The notes: generated by a model not told the origin, from the letters alone. DNA of 64,000 bases from Exophiala sp. HKRS030 (GCA_023897205.1 JAHWDD010000007.1:4650001-4714000), one strand, 5' to 3'. Counted from the first letter of the stretch, positions 11,380-24,000 are shown. Made by a program: numbers and translations.

Positions 11380-12908
11380 ATGTCATACCAATATACTGTT
11401 ACCGAACGCCGGCGGCGAACCACCAACTCGGGAGGCTATGGTTACTCTGGCAATAGATCAACATTTGGTTACTGGGTGCCTTTGACTTTGACGGTGACGG
11501 CCGCTGCAATCGGTATCGCAGCTTGGATCTGGAGTGAACGTCGTGATGATGAAGAATATTCAAGTGAGGATGAACACTATCCTGGTGGCATTCCACCTCC
11601 AGGATATGCAAGCATGAGTGGTGGGCTGCCTGCACAACCACAGCAACCTACGGGGTTCCAAGGACCACCTCCTGGACCTCAGGACTATCAGGGCGCACCT
11701 ATTCCGGGGCCATTGCAGCCAGGAGGATTTACCGTTCCACCCACAGACCCACGGGGCTCCCAGGGACCACCGGGACCTGGGATTCCCGATACAAGTGGTG
11801 AGTATCGGGAATCAAGGTCAGCACAAGTCCAAGAAGATAGCGGCTTGGTGGCAAGAGTTTCTAGTGCGTTTGGTTTTGGTCGAGCTGCTAGCCCAGCACC
11901 GTCTGACTGGGCAAGCAAAACCTTGGCTGCGGGTGCTGCTGGTGTTGCTGCCGCGGGGGCTATGGTAGGTGGTGCCTTGAGCACATTCACAGGCAGTGGA
12001 AGCTACGAAGACCATGAGAGATGGAGTGAAGAGGCAGACCAACGGGACAACCAGGAGGAAATCAAGCAAGGGATCAAGCGGCGTGGGACTGCCGATGAGT
12101 TCTTTTCCGGGAGTGTTCCGTTACCGAAATCTGCTTCAATTGCCAACCGCAAGCGAAAGACCGTCGTCGTCGTCGTATCGGCAGTAGAAGCCGAAACAGA
12201 CAGCGATCGGGACGTTGGTCATCATGCTGTAAGTAATGATTATCTCTCAAGTGCAAGTGGCTAATTTGGAGGCAGTCTATTCTTGCACATCTTCCAGAAT
12301 ACGTTGATCCCGATACAACCAAAATCTTTGTGCTTATTTACGCTCCCGACTTGAAGACACATCCGCTGAGTCCGGTTGCCACACGACGACCATCTCAATC
12401 AATGGCATCATCTTTTTCGAATATCAGTCATCAGGACGCTCATACACCTGCTCAAACACCTGGCGAGTTCCCATCTGACGGAATTTTGACTCAGATTGAG
12501 CCAAATCCTATGGACGACGCTTCAGCTTTATATAAGACCCTGCATAATCAAGCATTGGCACTCGTCGACAAGGACAGTATGATCATTCCTTATACCTCCC
12601 AGAACGGCCACAAGCATATCCTGCGTAGCCTCGCTCCTGAGATAGTGTACATCCAGGAATCCTTATGCGGCAAAGATGGGGAAATCGTCTCTGATCTCTC
12701 GGGGTGGGTTCGACAGACTGTTGTGGTGATCGGTGATGAAGGTGGCCATGGTGGACTGATTGACACCGATGATGAGTCTACTGTGACGACAGCCAAGGAG
12801 ACATGGTGGCAGAAGGAAGAACGGACTGGGTTGGGCAAGCGAGTGACTGTGGTAGAAAGTTTGAAGATTGGCGACGACTGGCAAAGGCGAGTCAATGAGC
12901 GAGATTAA
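11380..12908 (+). CDS. Single-pass membrane protein, Pex22-like
   Basis: Exons 11380-12228 and 12276-12908 (intron 47 nt, GTAAGT...GGCAG, phase 0) encode 493 residues. The N-terminus (MSYQYTVTERRRRTTNSGG) precedes one transmembrane helix at about 33-50 (PLTLTVTAAAIGIAAWIW). A Pro/Gly-rich cytosolic stretch follows (70-140). The C-terminal half contains a beta-strand-like run KTVVVVVSAVE, IFVLIYAPDL and a WVRQTVVVIGDEGG segment. N-terminal anchoring plus this hydrophobic-strand domain resembles fungal proteins annotated as Pex22-like. Pex22 is the peroxisomal anchor of the E2 enzyme Pex4. The call is from general layout and should be treated as tentative. A fungal-specific unknown membrane protein is the alternative. 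An in-frame upstream ATG at 11188 would add 64 residues without membrane character. Confidence 0.6.
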
Positions 12909-13637
12909 GTGAATAGCCACCATGATAATGATATTTTTTTCATCACCCTACCTGGCTGCCGCCATTCACCGCCTTCCACCAGAGGACGCGGATACGCGCA
13001 CAACAACATGCATTTGTCCCATCTTGATCCATAGCTTTAAGATCTTCGCAACCTCTTCTGAGTCGCACCTTGGCCCCTGACAAAGGAGTGCTCACGTGGT
13101 TGAATTCCTGTTCAAGTATTTCAAGACTATATAATGGAAGGATATCACCTACAGCTCTATCAGACATGGTACGAAAAGTGAAAGCGCAGCTCTCTCGCGA
13201 TAACCAGTGTTTACCTAAAGACCGAGAGAAGCGATCAAATGAAACCAATAATTGCCGTCATGACAAAGGCCGATTCGCTGATGGTGCACCTTGAGCGCCA
13301 AGAGCACGTGACTGTCCAGTCGACTTGGACGACACTCCTGCGATCCAACATCCTCACCATCAACCAGTATAGCGAGGTGTCCATCATTCCCACATCTACA
13401 ACTCATTAATTTCTCCGTCCTCATCATCCGAGTCGCGTTATCTCCATCTCCTGAGTATATACACCTTGCCTTCAACCGAAATCTGAGATCGACCCTCCAC
13501 TGCCCCTCATGTTGCGCGTGCGGCCAGCACCGTCGCAGATCGGCCGAGGTACCCACGCGGCGGTTCTGACTGCCTCAGTTTAGACTGAAATACTCGAGGA
13601 ATAGGAGGAGCTTCTGTCACGAGATAGTCGTCGTATC
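12909..13637. other. Spacer / promoter and leader of SPT20
   Basis: About 730 bp with no convincing gene. A minus-strand open frame at 12943-13248 has no recognisable features. The right part should contain the SPT20 promoter and leader. Confidence 0.5.
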
Positions 13638-16600
13638 ATGGCCACCGTCGTGGCCAAGCCTGCGGGAACGGCGACAAAGATGAAGAAACCTCCCACGCCT
13701 CTTGTTCAGACCAACGTCAACGGCGGCAGGCCGACTGCGCCTTCTGCATCACCGTCAAGCGCCCGGAAAACCCTTCCTGGGCAGAATCAAACCACCCCTA
13801 CATCAGCGACAGGTGCCGGACCTTCAACAAATGGAGTTGCTCGACCGAATCGTCGCCTTCAACGCCTGTCAACTAAGAACAACGCTTCCGAGACCGTGTC
13901 TCTCGACAAGAGGAACAACAAGAAGTTTCCAGAGCCCTACGGTTCGTTCTGACCAGCGTTGACCAGTCGCCGGTATAAGATACTAACTTTGCATCATTCA
14001 CAGTTCCCAAAGAAGCCCATATCCTTCGCAAGTACAAAGGTTCTCCGCCATCGCTAATTGTCCATTTGCACCCAACACACTTCCGCTTCGACCAGCAAGA
14101 TGGCAGCTTTAGTTATCACTCCGAAATGCGCATCTTTATAGAACATCTATCTAAAGGAACTATACCCCACGACATGATTGAAGAGTTCCGCAAATCTGAG
14201 GTGAAGTATTATGAAGGCTGGTTGATCGTTCGAGTGGTGGATCACAAGTCGGTTGCAAAGGAAGCCGCCACGACCGATTCGAACGCAGACAGCGACAAGC
14301 CCTTCTCAATACACAACTACAATCAATACATTACCCCCTCGCCATATGTACCTTATCCTACGAAGGAGCAATCCGTGGCTAGATCTCCGCCCATGAAGCA
14401 AGAACATCGCGATTCGATCTCGAGTGACACAACGCGGAATGGGCTCCACTCAGATGATACGATCGACGTTGTACCGAAATCCAGCAAACCACAACCGAAA
14501 ACCTACCATGTTGCCCTCAGACCTACTATCCTTTCGAGGCACATGGATCTTGTCCTCGATGCGATGACACCCGATCCCAAGTCAATCAACCGTAAACAGT
14601 CCCAAGCCAATGTCAACGGCCGCGGCCCAAACTCCGCCGCTCCTCAGACTCCAATATCTGGAGTACCTCCGACCTTGGCCACAGATAAAGGTCCACCGGC
14701 CAAGAAGCAGAAATTGAAGATCGACCCGAAAGACATGTTGGAATATGAAGCACGAGTGATCAATTCTACAGCTCCTCCTCTATTTCTCGATCCGGTTGAC
14801 AGCTTTGATGAGGTTGAGTCCCTCATAACCTTACTGAAGGACCCATACCACGATGCACGACCGCCGTCTCCTAAGAGCAGGAAACGCACTGTTGCCGAGC
14901 TCGCTGCTGAGGATGCTCATGCCAAGGAACAAGAACGCTTCATGCTTGTCATGGATCAACGTACAGCCGATGGCAATAACACCGCTAATGCCGGTGCCGT
15001 TGATGGGCAAGCTGCGGCTGCCCTTTTCCAACCTCGATTCGAGAAATTCAATGCTCTTGATACTATAAAGAGAGAGATTGCCGAACGAAAGCAAAGAGAA
15101 AAGGATCGGCAGTTGCAAGAAGACGAGAACAGGAGAGGTCAACAAGAGCGCTTGGCAGAGGAAGAGAAGAAACGGATCATGATGCAGAGAGCACAAGACG
15201 CGAGGATGATTCGGTCTCGACAACAACAGGAAGCAGCTGCACAAAATCAGCAAGCTCAACAAGCCATTCAGCAGGCACAGCAGCAAGCTCAAGCTACAGC
15301 ACCAAGACCTGGATCACAACAAATGAATGGCATCCCACCCAACATGCAAAATCAGATGCTGGCAGCTCAACAGCGCGGATCCCCAGTCATACGACAGGGA
15401 ACCCTCACGCCGCTTCTTCTCCGGTTGTCACAAGCGCTCCGCAAGGCGGTCAAGCGATGGCCGTGTCCAGTTCGCAACAGGGCCATGGTTCTCCCCACGA
15501 CCAGGATCGGCTGTGCCACATGGTCATCCCGCTGCTCCAATGGCCAGGGCCCCGAGCGGACAAGGACAACCCAGTAGGAACGGTACTCCCCAAATTCCTC
15601 ATGGAACACCTGCAGCGAGAAATTCCACCCCCATTCTACGTCAAGGAACCCCGGGTCAGCATATGTCTCAAGCCAGTCCACATGGCAGCATGGCTGCCCC
15701 GACACCTCAGATGATGCAGGCCGGTCTGATGCAAGGTCAAATGTCCAATGGAGTGGCTCGGCCTATGAATCCACAGCAAATAGCAGCGATGCAGCAGCGC
15801 CACCACGTAATGCAACAGCAAGCTGCGATGCAACAAATGGCCAATGGTACTCCCAAATGACAGCTGCGCAGATTGCTCATTTGCAAGCTCAGGCACATGC
15901 ACAACAAGACCGGCAAGCCGCTATGCAGCGACAGCAGTCCATGCAAGGTAACCCTCAAACTCAGCTCATGTCCCCTGCTCCGCAGAACCAGAAGAATTAC
16001 AATGCGGCCGTTGCGGAGCAAATGAAATCTCAACTGCAGAACCTACAGACGCAATCTCATGGCTCCCCAGCTCAAAATCAGATGACACCCCAACAACAGC
16101 AGGTGCAACTTGCTCAAGCTCACCAAGCGGCACAAGCTCGTCTATTGCAGCAACAGCAGCAGCAACAACAACAACAGCAACAGCAACAACAAGGCCAAAT
16201 GATGCAAGGCGTAATGCCTCAACCACAACAGCGCGCAAATCAACAACTGCAACAGCTTTTCCAAATCCATTTCCAAGGCTACAATGCCAAGTTTTTGGCA
16301 CAAGCAGCGCAAAAGTATGGAGGGAATACTCAGATGGTCCAAGGAGCTGAACTCCAACATGTTGTTGCTCAAGCCAAGCAACATGCGATGGCTGCTGCGC
16401 GCAGAAAACAAGCCGAGCTCGTTGCCGGAATGCAAGGTGGGAATATGAACCCTAACAACGTCATGGCTGCACAGCAGCAGCAGGCTATGCTTAGACAACA
16501 TCAAGCTCAAGCTGCAGCTGCGCAACATGCCCAGCAGCAAGGTGGCATGCAGAATGGAATTGGGGGCAATATGGGGATGGCCCCTAACATGGCACATGCA

Positions 16601-16729
16601 ATCCAGCAGCAGCAAGCTCAGCATATGCAGCAGTTGCAACTGCAACATGCACAGGCGCAGATGATGGGAATTCAACAGCAGCAACAGCAGCAGCAGCAGC
16701 AGAATATGCAGTACCAGCAGCAAAGGTGA
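13638..16729 (+). CDS. spt20: SAGA complex subunit Spt20, with three -1 frame breaks
   Basis: Exon 1 (13638-13941) and exon 2 (from 14004; 62-nt intron with GTTCGT donor and CACAG acceptor) encode a basic N-terminus and then the Spt20 domain. Its signature VPKEAHILRKY, PSLIVHLHPTHFRF, EMRIFIEHLSKGTIP and EEFRKSEVKYYEGWL lies at about 100-170. A charged coiled coil (about 440-510) and a very Gln-rich C-terminus follow, as in fungal Spt20, a scaffold of the SAGA co-activator in the nucleus. The downstream part is read in three successive frames. Breaks fall at C-runs 15402-15404, 15493-15496 and 15852-15854. One extra C in each would restore about 1010 residues, all of it Pro/Gln-rich low-complexity sequence of the expected type. 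As written, the frame stops at 15577. Sequencing error is the simplest explanation, but a damaged allele cannot be excluded. Confidence 0.88.
16148..16192 (+). repeat. CAG/CAA polyglutamine tract within SPT20
   Basis: Mixed CAG/CAA codons encode about 15 consecutive glutamines. Further short Q runs occur at 16465-16485 and 16673-16728. Interrupted codon usage tends to limit slippage. It is part of the SPT20 activation-type C-terminus. Confidence 0.85.
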
Positions 16730-17241
16730 TGATCATTACTTAGAAGCGGGAACGGATCGGGGAAGCCTCATGAAAAACAAATTACGGTTCTTGCATATGG
16801 AATGATTAGGTCGATAATGATGAATTTGGGTCCGAAGATGAAGCGAACGAATGTGCTCGGTTATGGTGGGAAAGAGATATTTGCATAGTATTTTCCACCT
16901 CTTTCGACGTTTGCATGGTTGCGAACGTACATGGGCGGGTTTTTGTTTTGTTCTTGGTATTACTCTTAGTCCGCATGCCATGACATGCTCTGTCAAATAT
17001 GATGAAAATTGAATTGATATTACATGAAACTCATTCGAAGTATCGTCACAAATAGAGATCCTTTCCAAGCCAAAGCAGTCATGCTATCAATTCGTCGAAG
17101 ACTCCAAACTTGGTTTGTGCCACGCACTCACTCCGTCCTGGTCAGCCACGAGAAAAACGAAAAAAGCCATACAGACACAGACAAGCCGCATCAATCAATC
17201 AATAGTCCAGTCATCAAGCCTGATAAACCAACCCAACCAAC
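16730..17241. other. Convergent 3' spacer
   Basis: About 510 bp between the SPT20 stop (+) and the DUF4863 gene stop (-). Small open frames here have no protein character. It probably contains both 3' UTRs. Confidence 0.55.
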
Positions 17242-17984
17242 TCAAACACTCAAAGGCTGCGCCTCGCCGGGCTTCGCATCATACGAGATCCTGCCCGCAG
17301 GCAAGAAGAACAAAGCCACCAACGCACCACCACGCACCTCCGGATAATGATGGGTCCCCGGCCCTGGACTGGTCCACCCAGCCCCCTGCCAGCCTTGCAT
17401 GCCCATCAGCTCAGCGCCGTCGTCCAACTGCACGACGCAATTGATCTCGCCGTACGGATGCTTGTGGTACTGGCCGCGGTACGCCTCGGCCGATTCCATG
17501 TACACGGTGGTGATGCTGATGAACAGCGACTCCTCGCACGGAGCGACAATCCGCCCGCGTCGGTACCGTCGCCCGTCGATCTCGTCTTTCGCCACCCATC
17601 CCTCGCCCAGCCCTTGCTTGATGTACCGGCAGAAATCCTCGTAGTATTCGTTCCCTGGCCCGTAGTCGCGGTTGAGTCGCGCTTCGAGCTCTTTGCCCGG
17701 TGTTCTGTGGTGGGGAAGTTGCGTCAGTTTGGTTATGAGAAGGGGGGGAGGGGTAGACAGCGGGTCTGATCTCAGACAGATGGACTGGAGGTAGAGGATG
17801 AGGATGAGGAGAGACAGGAAGGGTTTTGGGATGATAGATGGCTGTGCGTATGCTTCCCAGGTCGGACTTACAAATGCTTCACCTCGCGAAAGAACTCATA
17901 GCACCGTGCCACGAATTCCTGTGCTGTCGGGTATTCTGCCAGGTTGAGCGGTTGAGCACCCGTGTAGCTTCCTGCGTCGCCCAT
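17242..17984 (-). CDS. DUF4863 protein, p-hydroxylaminobenzoate lyase (PnbB)-like
   Basis: Exons 17984-17872 and 17704-17242 flank a 167-nt intron (GTAAGT...CCACAG) and give 191 residues. The start MGDAGSYTGAQPLNLAEYP is the only good ATG and joins in phase (codon TT/A). The body has a cupin-like look, with GRIVAPCEESLFISITTVYM, YRGQYHKHPYGEINCVVQL and PGPGTHHYPEVRGG. His residues in HKHPYGE and THHYPE are candidate metal or substrate ligands. Bacterial PnbB of this family converts 4-hydroxylaminobenzoate to protocatechuate with release of ammonium. The substrate in fungi is not known to me. The gene is cytosolic by appearance and is divergently transcribed from a flavin monooxygenase across 992 bp, which suggests co-regulation in aromatic or amine catabolism. 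Confidence 0.72.
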
Positions 17985-18976
17985 GTTGACGGTATTGAAG
18001 ATATGTAAGTTTGGGGTGGATGTGTGTGATATGATATGCTTTGCAAAAGCTACGCTTTTATGTTTTTGGCGAACTCGAGATGTCGGCCACTCGTTTTCTT
18101 CTGACCACTTCTCGACGCTCGTATCGTGCTTTAATAGTTCTCTCTATCTTGTGGCGAGTAGACCAGCCTGTGGTGATGTGATGCTGTCAACAGTTGTTGC
18201 CTCCTCTACCGACTTTGGTTGATGACCAAAACGACTGCTATTGTCAAACCTACACTCTGAAAAGCCGTTACTATCATTGATATCCCGTCTCTTGGGGTTC
18301 ACGTCTATGAATTGCCGAAAACGTGTGCCGATGCTGATCCCCGTGCGGAGAAGATTACAAGATCGAGTATAGTCAGCCAATGTGGAGACGGTGAGATCCT
18401 ACTTCGTCTTATTATATTTCGAGGCATCTCCCACCCGCGGTAATGGCTAACTAGTGATATCTCCTAATCTGTAAATATTCCAAAATTATATGCGTGAGGT
18501 TTTCTTTCTGTCCAGACGGCAAATATTGGTGGACATTTGCCTCATTATCCTTGTGCTGTACTGTGCTTGTGTGGTTGATTCGGGAACCGCTGACGGTTCG
18601 CCTCGCCTCGCCTCCTCTTCGATACGGTTTATCTGTCTGTGATAAATGAATCCCGCGGATTTCGTGAGTTGTTGACAATTGCGCTCCATACGAAGTCAAT
18701 CTCAGCTGGCATCGGGTACTGCTCAGTCTTTCGGAATACTCGTACCATGGCTCTTTTGACGGCGAGCTTGTAGTACAAAGTACAAATACTGCCGTTGGTA
18801 TCTGACATGATGATGTGCTTCCATGGACGGGTATTGAGTTCTTGATTGGGCACGATCTGTATACCGGATTTGATCATCTCCTCGGTGTATTCACCGCTCC
18901 TCAGAGAATACATAGAAATCCTTGACCCGCTCCCAACAATACAAGTCTTTCTTCGTCTCGAGGATATTAAATCGGC
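17985..18976. promoter_or_regulatory. Divergent promoter region of DUF4863 and flavin monooxygenase genes
   Basis: 992 bp between two divergent starts. Open frames inside (18144-18380, 18451-18699, 18629-19093 minus) show no recognisable protein features. No defined operator is recognised. Confidence 0.45.
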
Positions 18977-20746
18977 ATGTCTGCCCAGATCGTGGACCTG
19001 GTTGTCGTGGGGCAGGATGGCACGGCCTGGCCGCGGCAAAGACATACTTTGAAGTCCGTCCACAGGCGAACATCCTGATTGTCGACACAGCAAAGTCGAT
19101 CGGCGGCGTCTGGGCTAAAGAAAGACTCTACCCTGGCCTCAAGACGAACAACCTCGTCGGGTCGTACGAGTTCGGCGACTTCCCCATGAGTCTCGATCGG
19201 TATGGACTCCATGTTGGCCAGCATATCCCTGGCGCCGTTGTACACGAATACCTCAGTGACTTCGCAACGAGGTTTGGATTGACGTCGAGACTGCGCTTTC
19301 AGACAAAAGTCGAGTCGGCGGAGCTGCAAGATGACGGCGATTGCATCCTCACCTTATCCCGACCACGGGGTCTGATGTTTCCGTTCCATCGAGTATCCGA
19401 ACAAAGAAGCTAGTGGTCGCCACTGGCCTGACGTCCGAACCGTCGATGCCCCAGTTTCCCGGCCGGGAGAGATTCAAGGGCAACTTGCTGCACTCGATCA
19501 ACCTCAAAGACCGGGCCAAGGACATCGAGACGGCGAGAGAAGTCGTCGTCCTCGGCGCCAACAAGTCGGCGTGGGACACGTGTTTCTCGGCCGCCACCTC
19601 TGGCGCCCATGTCAATATGGTCATCCGTCCCAGCGGGGCGGACCCAGTTGGGTGTGGCCTGTCACGTTCACGCCGTTCCAGTTGTCTATCCAGAGACTTG
19701 CCACGACGAGGTTCTGTTCGCTCTTCGAGCCTTGCCTGTGGGCTTCGGGCAGTGGATACGCATGGGCGAGGAGACTCCTGCATAGGACGTGGTTGGGTAG
19801 GAAACTCGTGGCCTCGTTCTGGTCGACACTCAGTTCGATCATACTAAATGCCAACGGCTACGACAACCATCCGGAATTGAGGAAGTTGAAACCCTGGAGC
19901 TCGACCTTCTGGATGGGCAATTCGCTGGGCGTGCACAACTATGACGAGAACTGGTTCGACCTCGTCAGGAAAGGTCGAATTACCATACACATTGCAGATG
20001 TGATGTCTCTCTCGGAAAGCGGCGTCCACCTTTCCAACGGCAACGTCATAAACGCCGACACGTTCGTATGCTGTACGGGTTGGAAGACGGTGCCACCGAT
20101 CAAATTCCTGCCTGAGTCGATTGTTGGCGATTTAGGGATCAGAATCGGAATCCCATCATCGCAAATCGAGGCTGATGCACAAAACGCAGCGGCCCAGGTC
20201 CTGCGCGAAGCTCCCATCCTGCAAGACGGTCCAGTCAGAACCCTGCCTCCGTCATCAGCAGCTCCACTCCAAAGCGCAGAGAACACAGACAAAACCCACT
20301 CAGCGTTCCGACTGTATCGATTCCTCGTGCCAGCAAGCCAGAAATTTCTGCACCATCGCAACATCGCATTCATCGGCGCCCATCTGGCGATCAACGCCGT
20401 GACCGTCGCACAAGCACAAGCATTGTGGATCACGGCGTATTTCCAGAACGAGATCGGCAACCTCGCACCCGCAACCGTCGATTACGCTCATGTGAGATAT
20501 CAAACAATTCTACACACCGAGTACTGCAGATTGCGCCATCCTCATGAAGGCGGCGGTGCGGGGAATAAATGTCCGGATCTGTGCTTTGACGGGTTGTTGT
20601 ACACGGATCTGCTGATGCGCGATCTGGGTCTCAGTCCGTTTCGCAAGGCGTCGAAGTGGGCCGAGCTGTTTGCGAGATATCAGCCGGCTGATTATGCTGG
20701 AGTCACGACGGAGTGGCTTGAGAAGAAGAGGATTGCCCTGACTTGA
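18977..20746 (+). CDS. FAD/NADPH-dependent monooxygenase (FMO-like), three -1 frame breaks
   Basis: The start MSAQIVDLVVVG is at 18977. Reading needs three -1 corrections, at the GGGG runs 19009-19012, 19367-19370 and 19635-19638, giving about 590 residues. After the first correction the FAD-binding Rossmann motif reads VVVGAGWHGLAAAKTY (GxGxxG), followed by GGVWAKERLYPGL. An FMO-type signature FKGNLLHS lies near residue 170 and the NADPH-binding motif VVVLGANKSAWDT near 190. The remainder (VCCTGWKTVPPIKFLP to TTEWLEKKRIALT) is open. Such fungal enzymes oxygenate nucleophilic N or S atoms or act as Baeyer-Villiger enzymes, and the substrate cannot be read from sequence. It is divergent from a DUF4863 lyase. 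Either the gene is a pseudogene or the assembly misses single G bases. All three breaks falling in identical G4 runs favours the second. Confidence 0.82.
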
Positions 20747-21059
20747 AAATGCGGTCATTTATGGGAACACCCGGACGATGAAGATGACTTCCCCTTTACT
20801 CGACGTTTGCTTAGAGCCATTTGACCGCGCCCGCGCCTCTTGGATCCGCGCCTTGGTTTTCAGGCGGATTTGCTATAGAAGTGAAATTTACAGCATATGT
20901 CACAGTGAGTGGCTTGTACGGCCTCCCACTTCGTTGATAGAGTAGCAGTGTTGTCAGATAAGGTATTCATATCATCGTATACTTCTGTCGCCGGAGTGAT
21001 GGCTAGAATGCATCATTCAAACAAAACGGTTATCATCTATAATACGTTGTGCACCTTGG
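20747..21059. other. Convergent 3' spacer
   Basis: About 310 bp between the stops of the flavin monooxygenase (+) and the NLR gene (-). Nothing else is visible. Confidence 0.6.
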
Positions 21060-24000
21060 TCATCGCAAACAGGGCGAGACATAGCTATAGACCCATTTCG
21101 CTAAAGAGAGGAAAACCTGCCGAACCACGATTGTTGTCTGAGGTGGGCCACATGATATCATCCATAATCCAAATGGCATGCACGAAAGGCTGAGCCTATT
21201 TACAAGGACAACCCATCTACTCCTCCTCTGAGCATCCTGGTTAGTGCCCCCTGCCCAACTCTTCCAACGAGAACGAAAGCCAGGCATAGGGCTCCGCGAC
21301 CGTTTCGGCTCTTCCCTGCTCGGTACGCTCGTAACACCCAACAAAGGCACAGTGCGTGGGAGTGACTCAGACTGGCGATGCTCAAGGTCGGGTCTGGAAG
21401 TAGTACTTTCGAAATGGATGTTGAACGTGGGAGATTCTGTTTGTATTCGTGATTCTTCTCTACTCTCTACTCCTTTCTCCGCCGAGGTTGGGGTGATGGC
21501 TCCCTCACGGGACAATTGTCGTGCACGACTTGATCTCAGGGGCAACTCGTAAGTCGTAATTTCGTGACTCATGGTCAGTAATGCAGCCGTTCGGCCACCC
21601 CTCCGACTGATAGTCTTGATTTGTTCTTTTAATTTTAATGTATCCTCATGACGGCCTTGTGCTTCATAGGCTCCACAAAGATGCTGCATTGCTAGGACCG
21701 TGGCAGGGTGCTCCTCTCCAAGAACTCTCTTGCGAGCTTCGATCACTTTGAGCACTATGGCCTCGGCCAATTTGGCTTTGTGGTCTGAATCTTGCCGGAA
21801 GTAAGTCGTTGCCAGATCCAGCTGACTGATAAGAGTTTCGGGGTGATCTTCGCCGAGAACGTGGATCCGCCGCTTTAGAACCATCTTATCTAGTTTTTCC
21901 GCTTCGTCATATCGATTTAGGTGACCATATGTTATGGCTAGGTCGCGCATGACAAGGAGAGTGTCAGGATGGTCTGGGCCTTGTGTCTGCGTGCTTACTT
22001 CCAGCACGCGTAGTTGCAGCTGCTTGGCTTCCTCATATCGACCTTCTACACCATGGAGCGCACCTAGATGAGCCACTGCCCGAAGCAACTCCGGGTTGTC
22101 TTCTGACACTGTGGACTCTGCTACGGCGACAGCTTCCAGTTGTATTGTGGTGGCTTCTTCAATCCTTCCCTGCTCAAGAAGAATGCGTGAGAGGCTGGTG
22201 TGGCTAGCCAAGGTGTCAGAGTGACCAGGTCCGAGTAAAGCTTTCCTCATCGTAACTGCTTCCGACGCTGTTTCCTCTGCGCGACCATGATAGCCCTTGA
22301 CGCGGAAGTAAGTGGCGGCATTGTGTAGTAATGCGGCTTTTGACCTTGAAACAACCCCATCTTCCGATTGAACTTGGTTCTCCAGAATCATTTCAACGTG
22401 GGGAAGATAGATCTCGCAGCTCTTCCACCCCTCCTTTTCTCCGGGAGGGAAGACAATCGAAACCGCAACCAGAGCATTTTCTGCCCAAGCAGCGGCCTGC
22501 CCATGAAACTGAAGCCATTGCTGCGTAACCAGCTGCACCATTCGATGCAAACTGAAAGCAACATGAGCTTCATCGTGCATTGTCAATGGGCTCTCTTCAA
22601 TCAGAGAGAACCGTTTTAAAAGCCCACAAGCTGTTTCAAACTCGATGTCTGAAAGACTCTGGTCTCGCCGTCGGATCAGGTCGTCTGGGATGCAGTGTCG
22701 ATCTAGAAATGCGAATAAGGAGAGCATGTCGGCTGCGTGAGAGTTTTGTTCCTTGATGCGTGTAAAAGACATCATCCACGTTGTCGTGACAGCGTTTCGT
22801 GCTTCGTCTTCGGCCACATTCCCAGCAACGTTATGACTAAGAAGATCCAATGCATTGACCAAACTCGTTTCATAAAGCCTTAGATATGTCTGGATACTGC
22901 AAGTATTCTCCCAAATGAAGGCCGCAGCTTGAGTTAGCGCGAGAGGTATAAATTCAAGCTTGCTAGCAAGCGCAATGATCTGTTCGGTTTTATGTTCGTC
23001 TTCGTCATCGAGGATTTTTCGAACAAGATTGACAGCTTCCGGATCCTCCATACGTTTGACTTGGAGTAACGAGCTCATTTTCTTCACCATTCCAGCACCC
23101 ACTTTCTTGTCTCGAGTTGTCAACAAAACAGCCCCATGGGAGCAATCTGGTATGTAATCTGCAAGCTTACCAATGAAATTTCTTTTTCCTTGCGTGTTAG
23201 AAGGCTTGAAGAACATTTCAAAATCGTCAGCATTGTCAATGATCATTAACCAATTACCGCTTTTTCTGCCGGAAAGCCAGTCTTTTACAAGGCTTAGAAC
23301 ATCTACCTTTGGTGAGTCGGCGCCTGGTATTTTCAATTCCTCAGCCAGATCCAGATAAGACTGATGAAATCGCTCAAGATTGCTAGCATGTATCCAAAAG
23401 ATAGATGTCCTTGGTTGGTTCTCTTTGGACCAGTGTGCGTAGCTGAGGGCGATTTGAGTCTTCCTGTACTAGTGAGTGTCTTATTGTGTCAATCTTATGG
23501 AAAGCATACCCGATTCCACCAAGCCCGTATAGCGTCGCCCGTCTCTGCCGTACTGGATGTGGTGAAAGTAGTTCAACTAGTCGTTCGATTATGACTTCAC
23601 GGCCAACGAAGCTCGAGTTCCGCTGATATGGTATGAAGTCTGTAGCAATATCAGTATCTCTCTGTTCTTGTGCGACCGATTTATAAGCAAACACAGAATC
23701 ATCATGAAAAATGTCAGTATCCCAATGTTGGAGGTATTTCTGGTCTCATCGGGTTACGTAGTGTCAAAGTAATCACATTCATAGTGAAAATGTACAGTGT
23801 ACTTACACGTAGGTGGCTGAACAAAGGAAGCCTGGTCATTATTTTCGAAACGAGCTTGAAGTGCATCTTCGGCAAGTGCTGCTATGTCGTCTTCAACTTG
23901 CTGGTATGCAGAACTAGGTTCGGAGAATTTGCAGACCGTTCTGTGATCACCGGCCAGGGCGATGGCGACTTCCCTCTGTCCAGAAAGCCCGAGAGTAGCG

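Noticed and set aside
12943..13248. Minus-strand 101-codon frame
   Set aside because: Lies in the spacer before SPT20, with no family features.
15390..15860. An intron explaining the frame changes in SPT20
   Set aside because: Each segment between breaks keeps the expected Pro/Gln-rich Spt20 composition in its own frame, and the shifts are exactly -1 at homopolymers.
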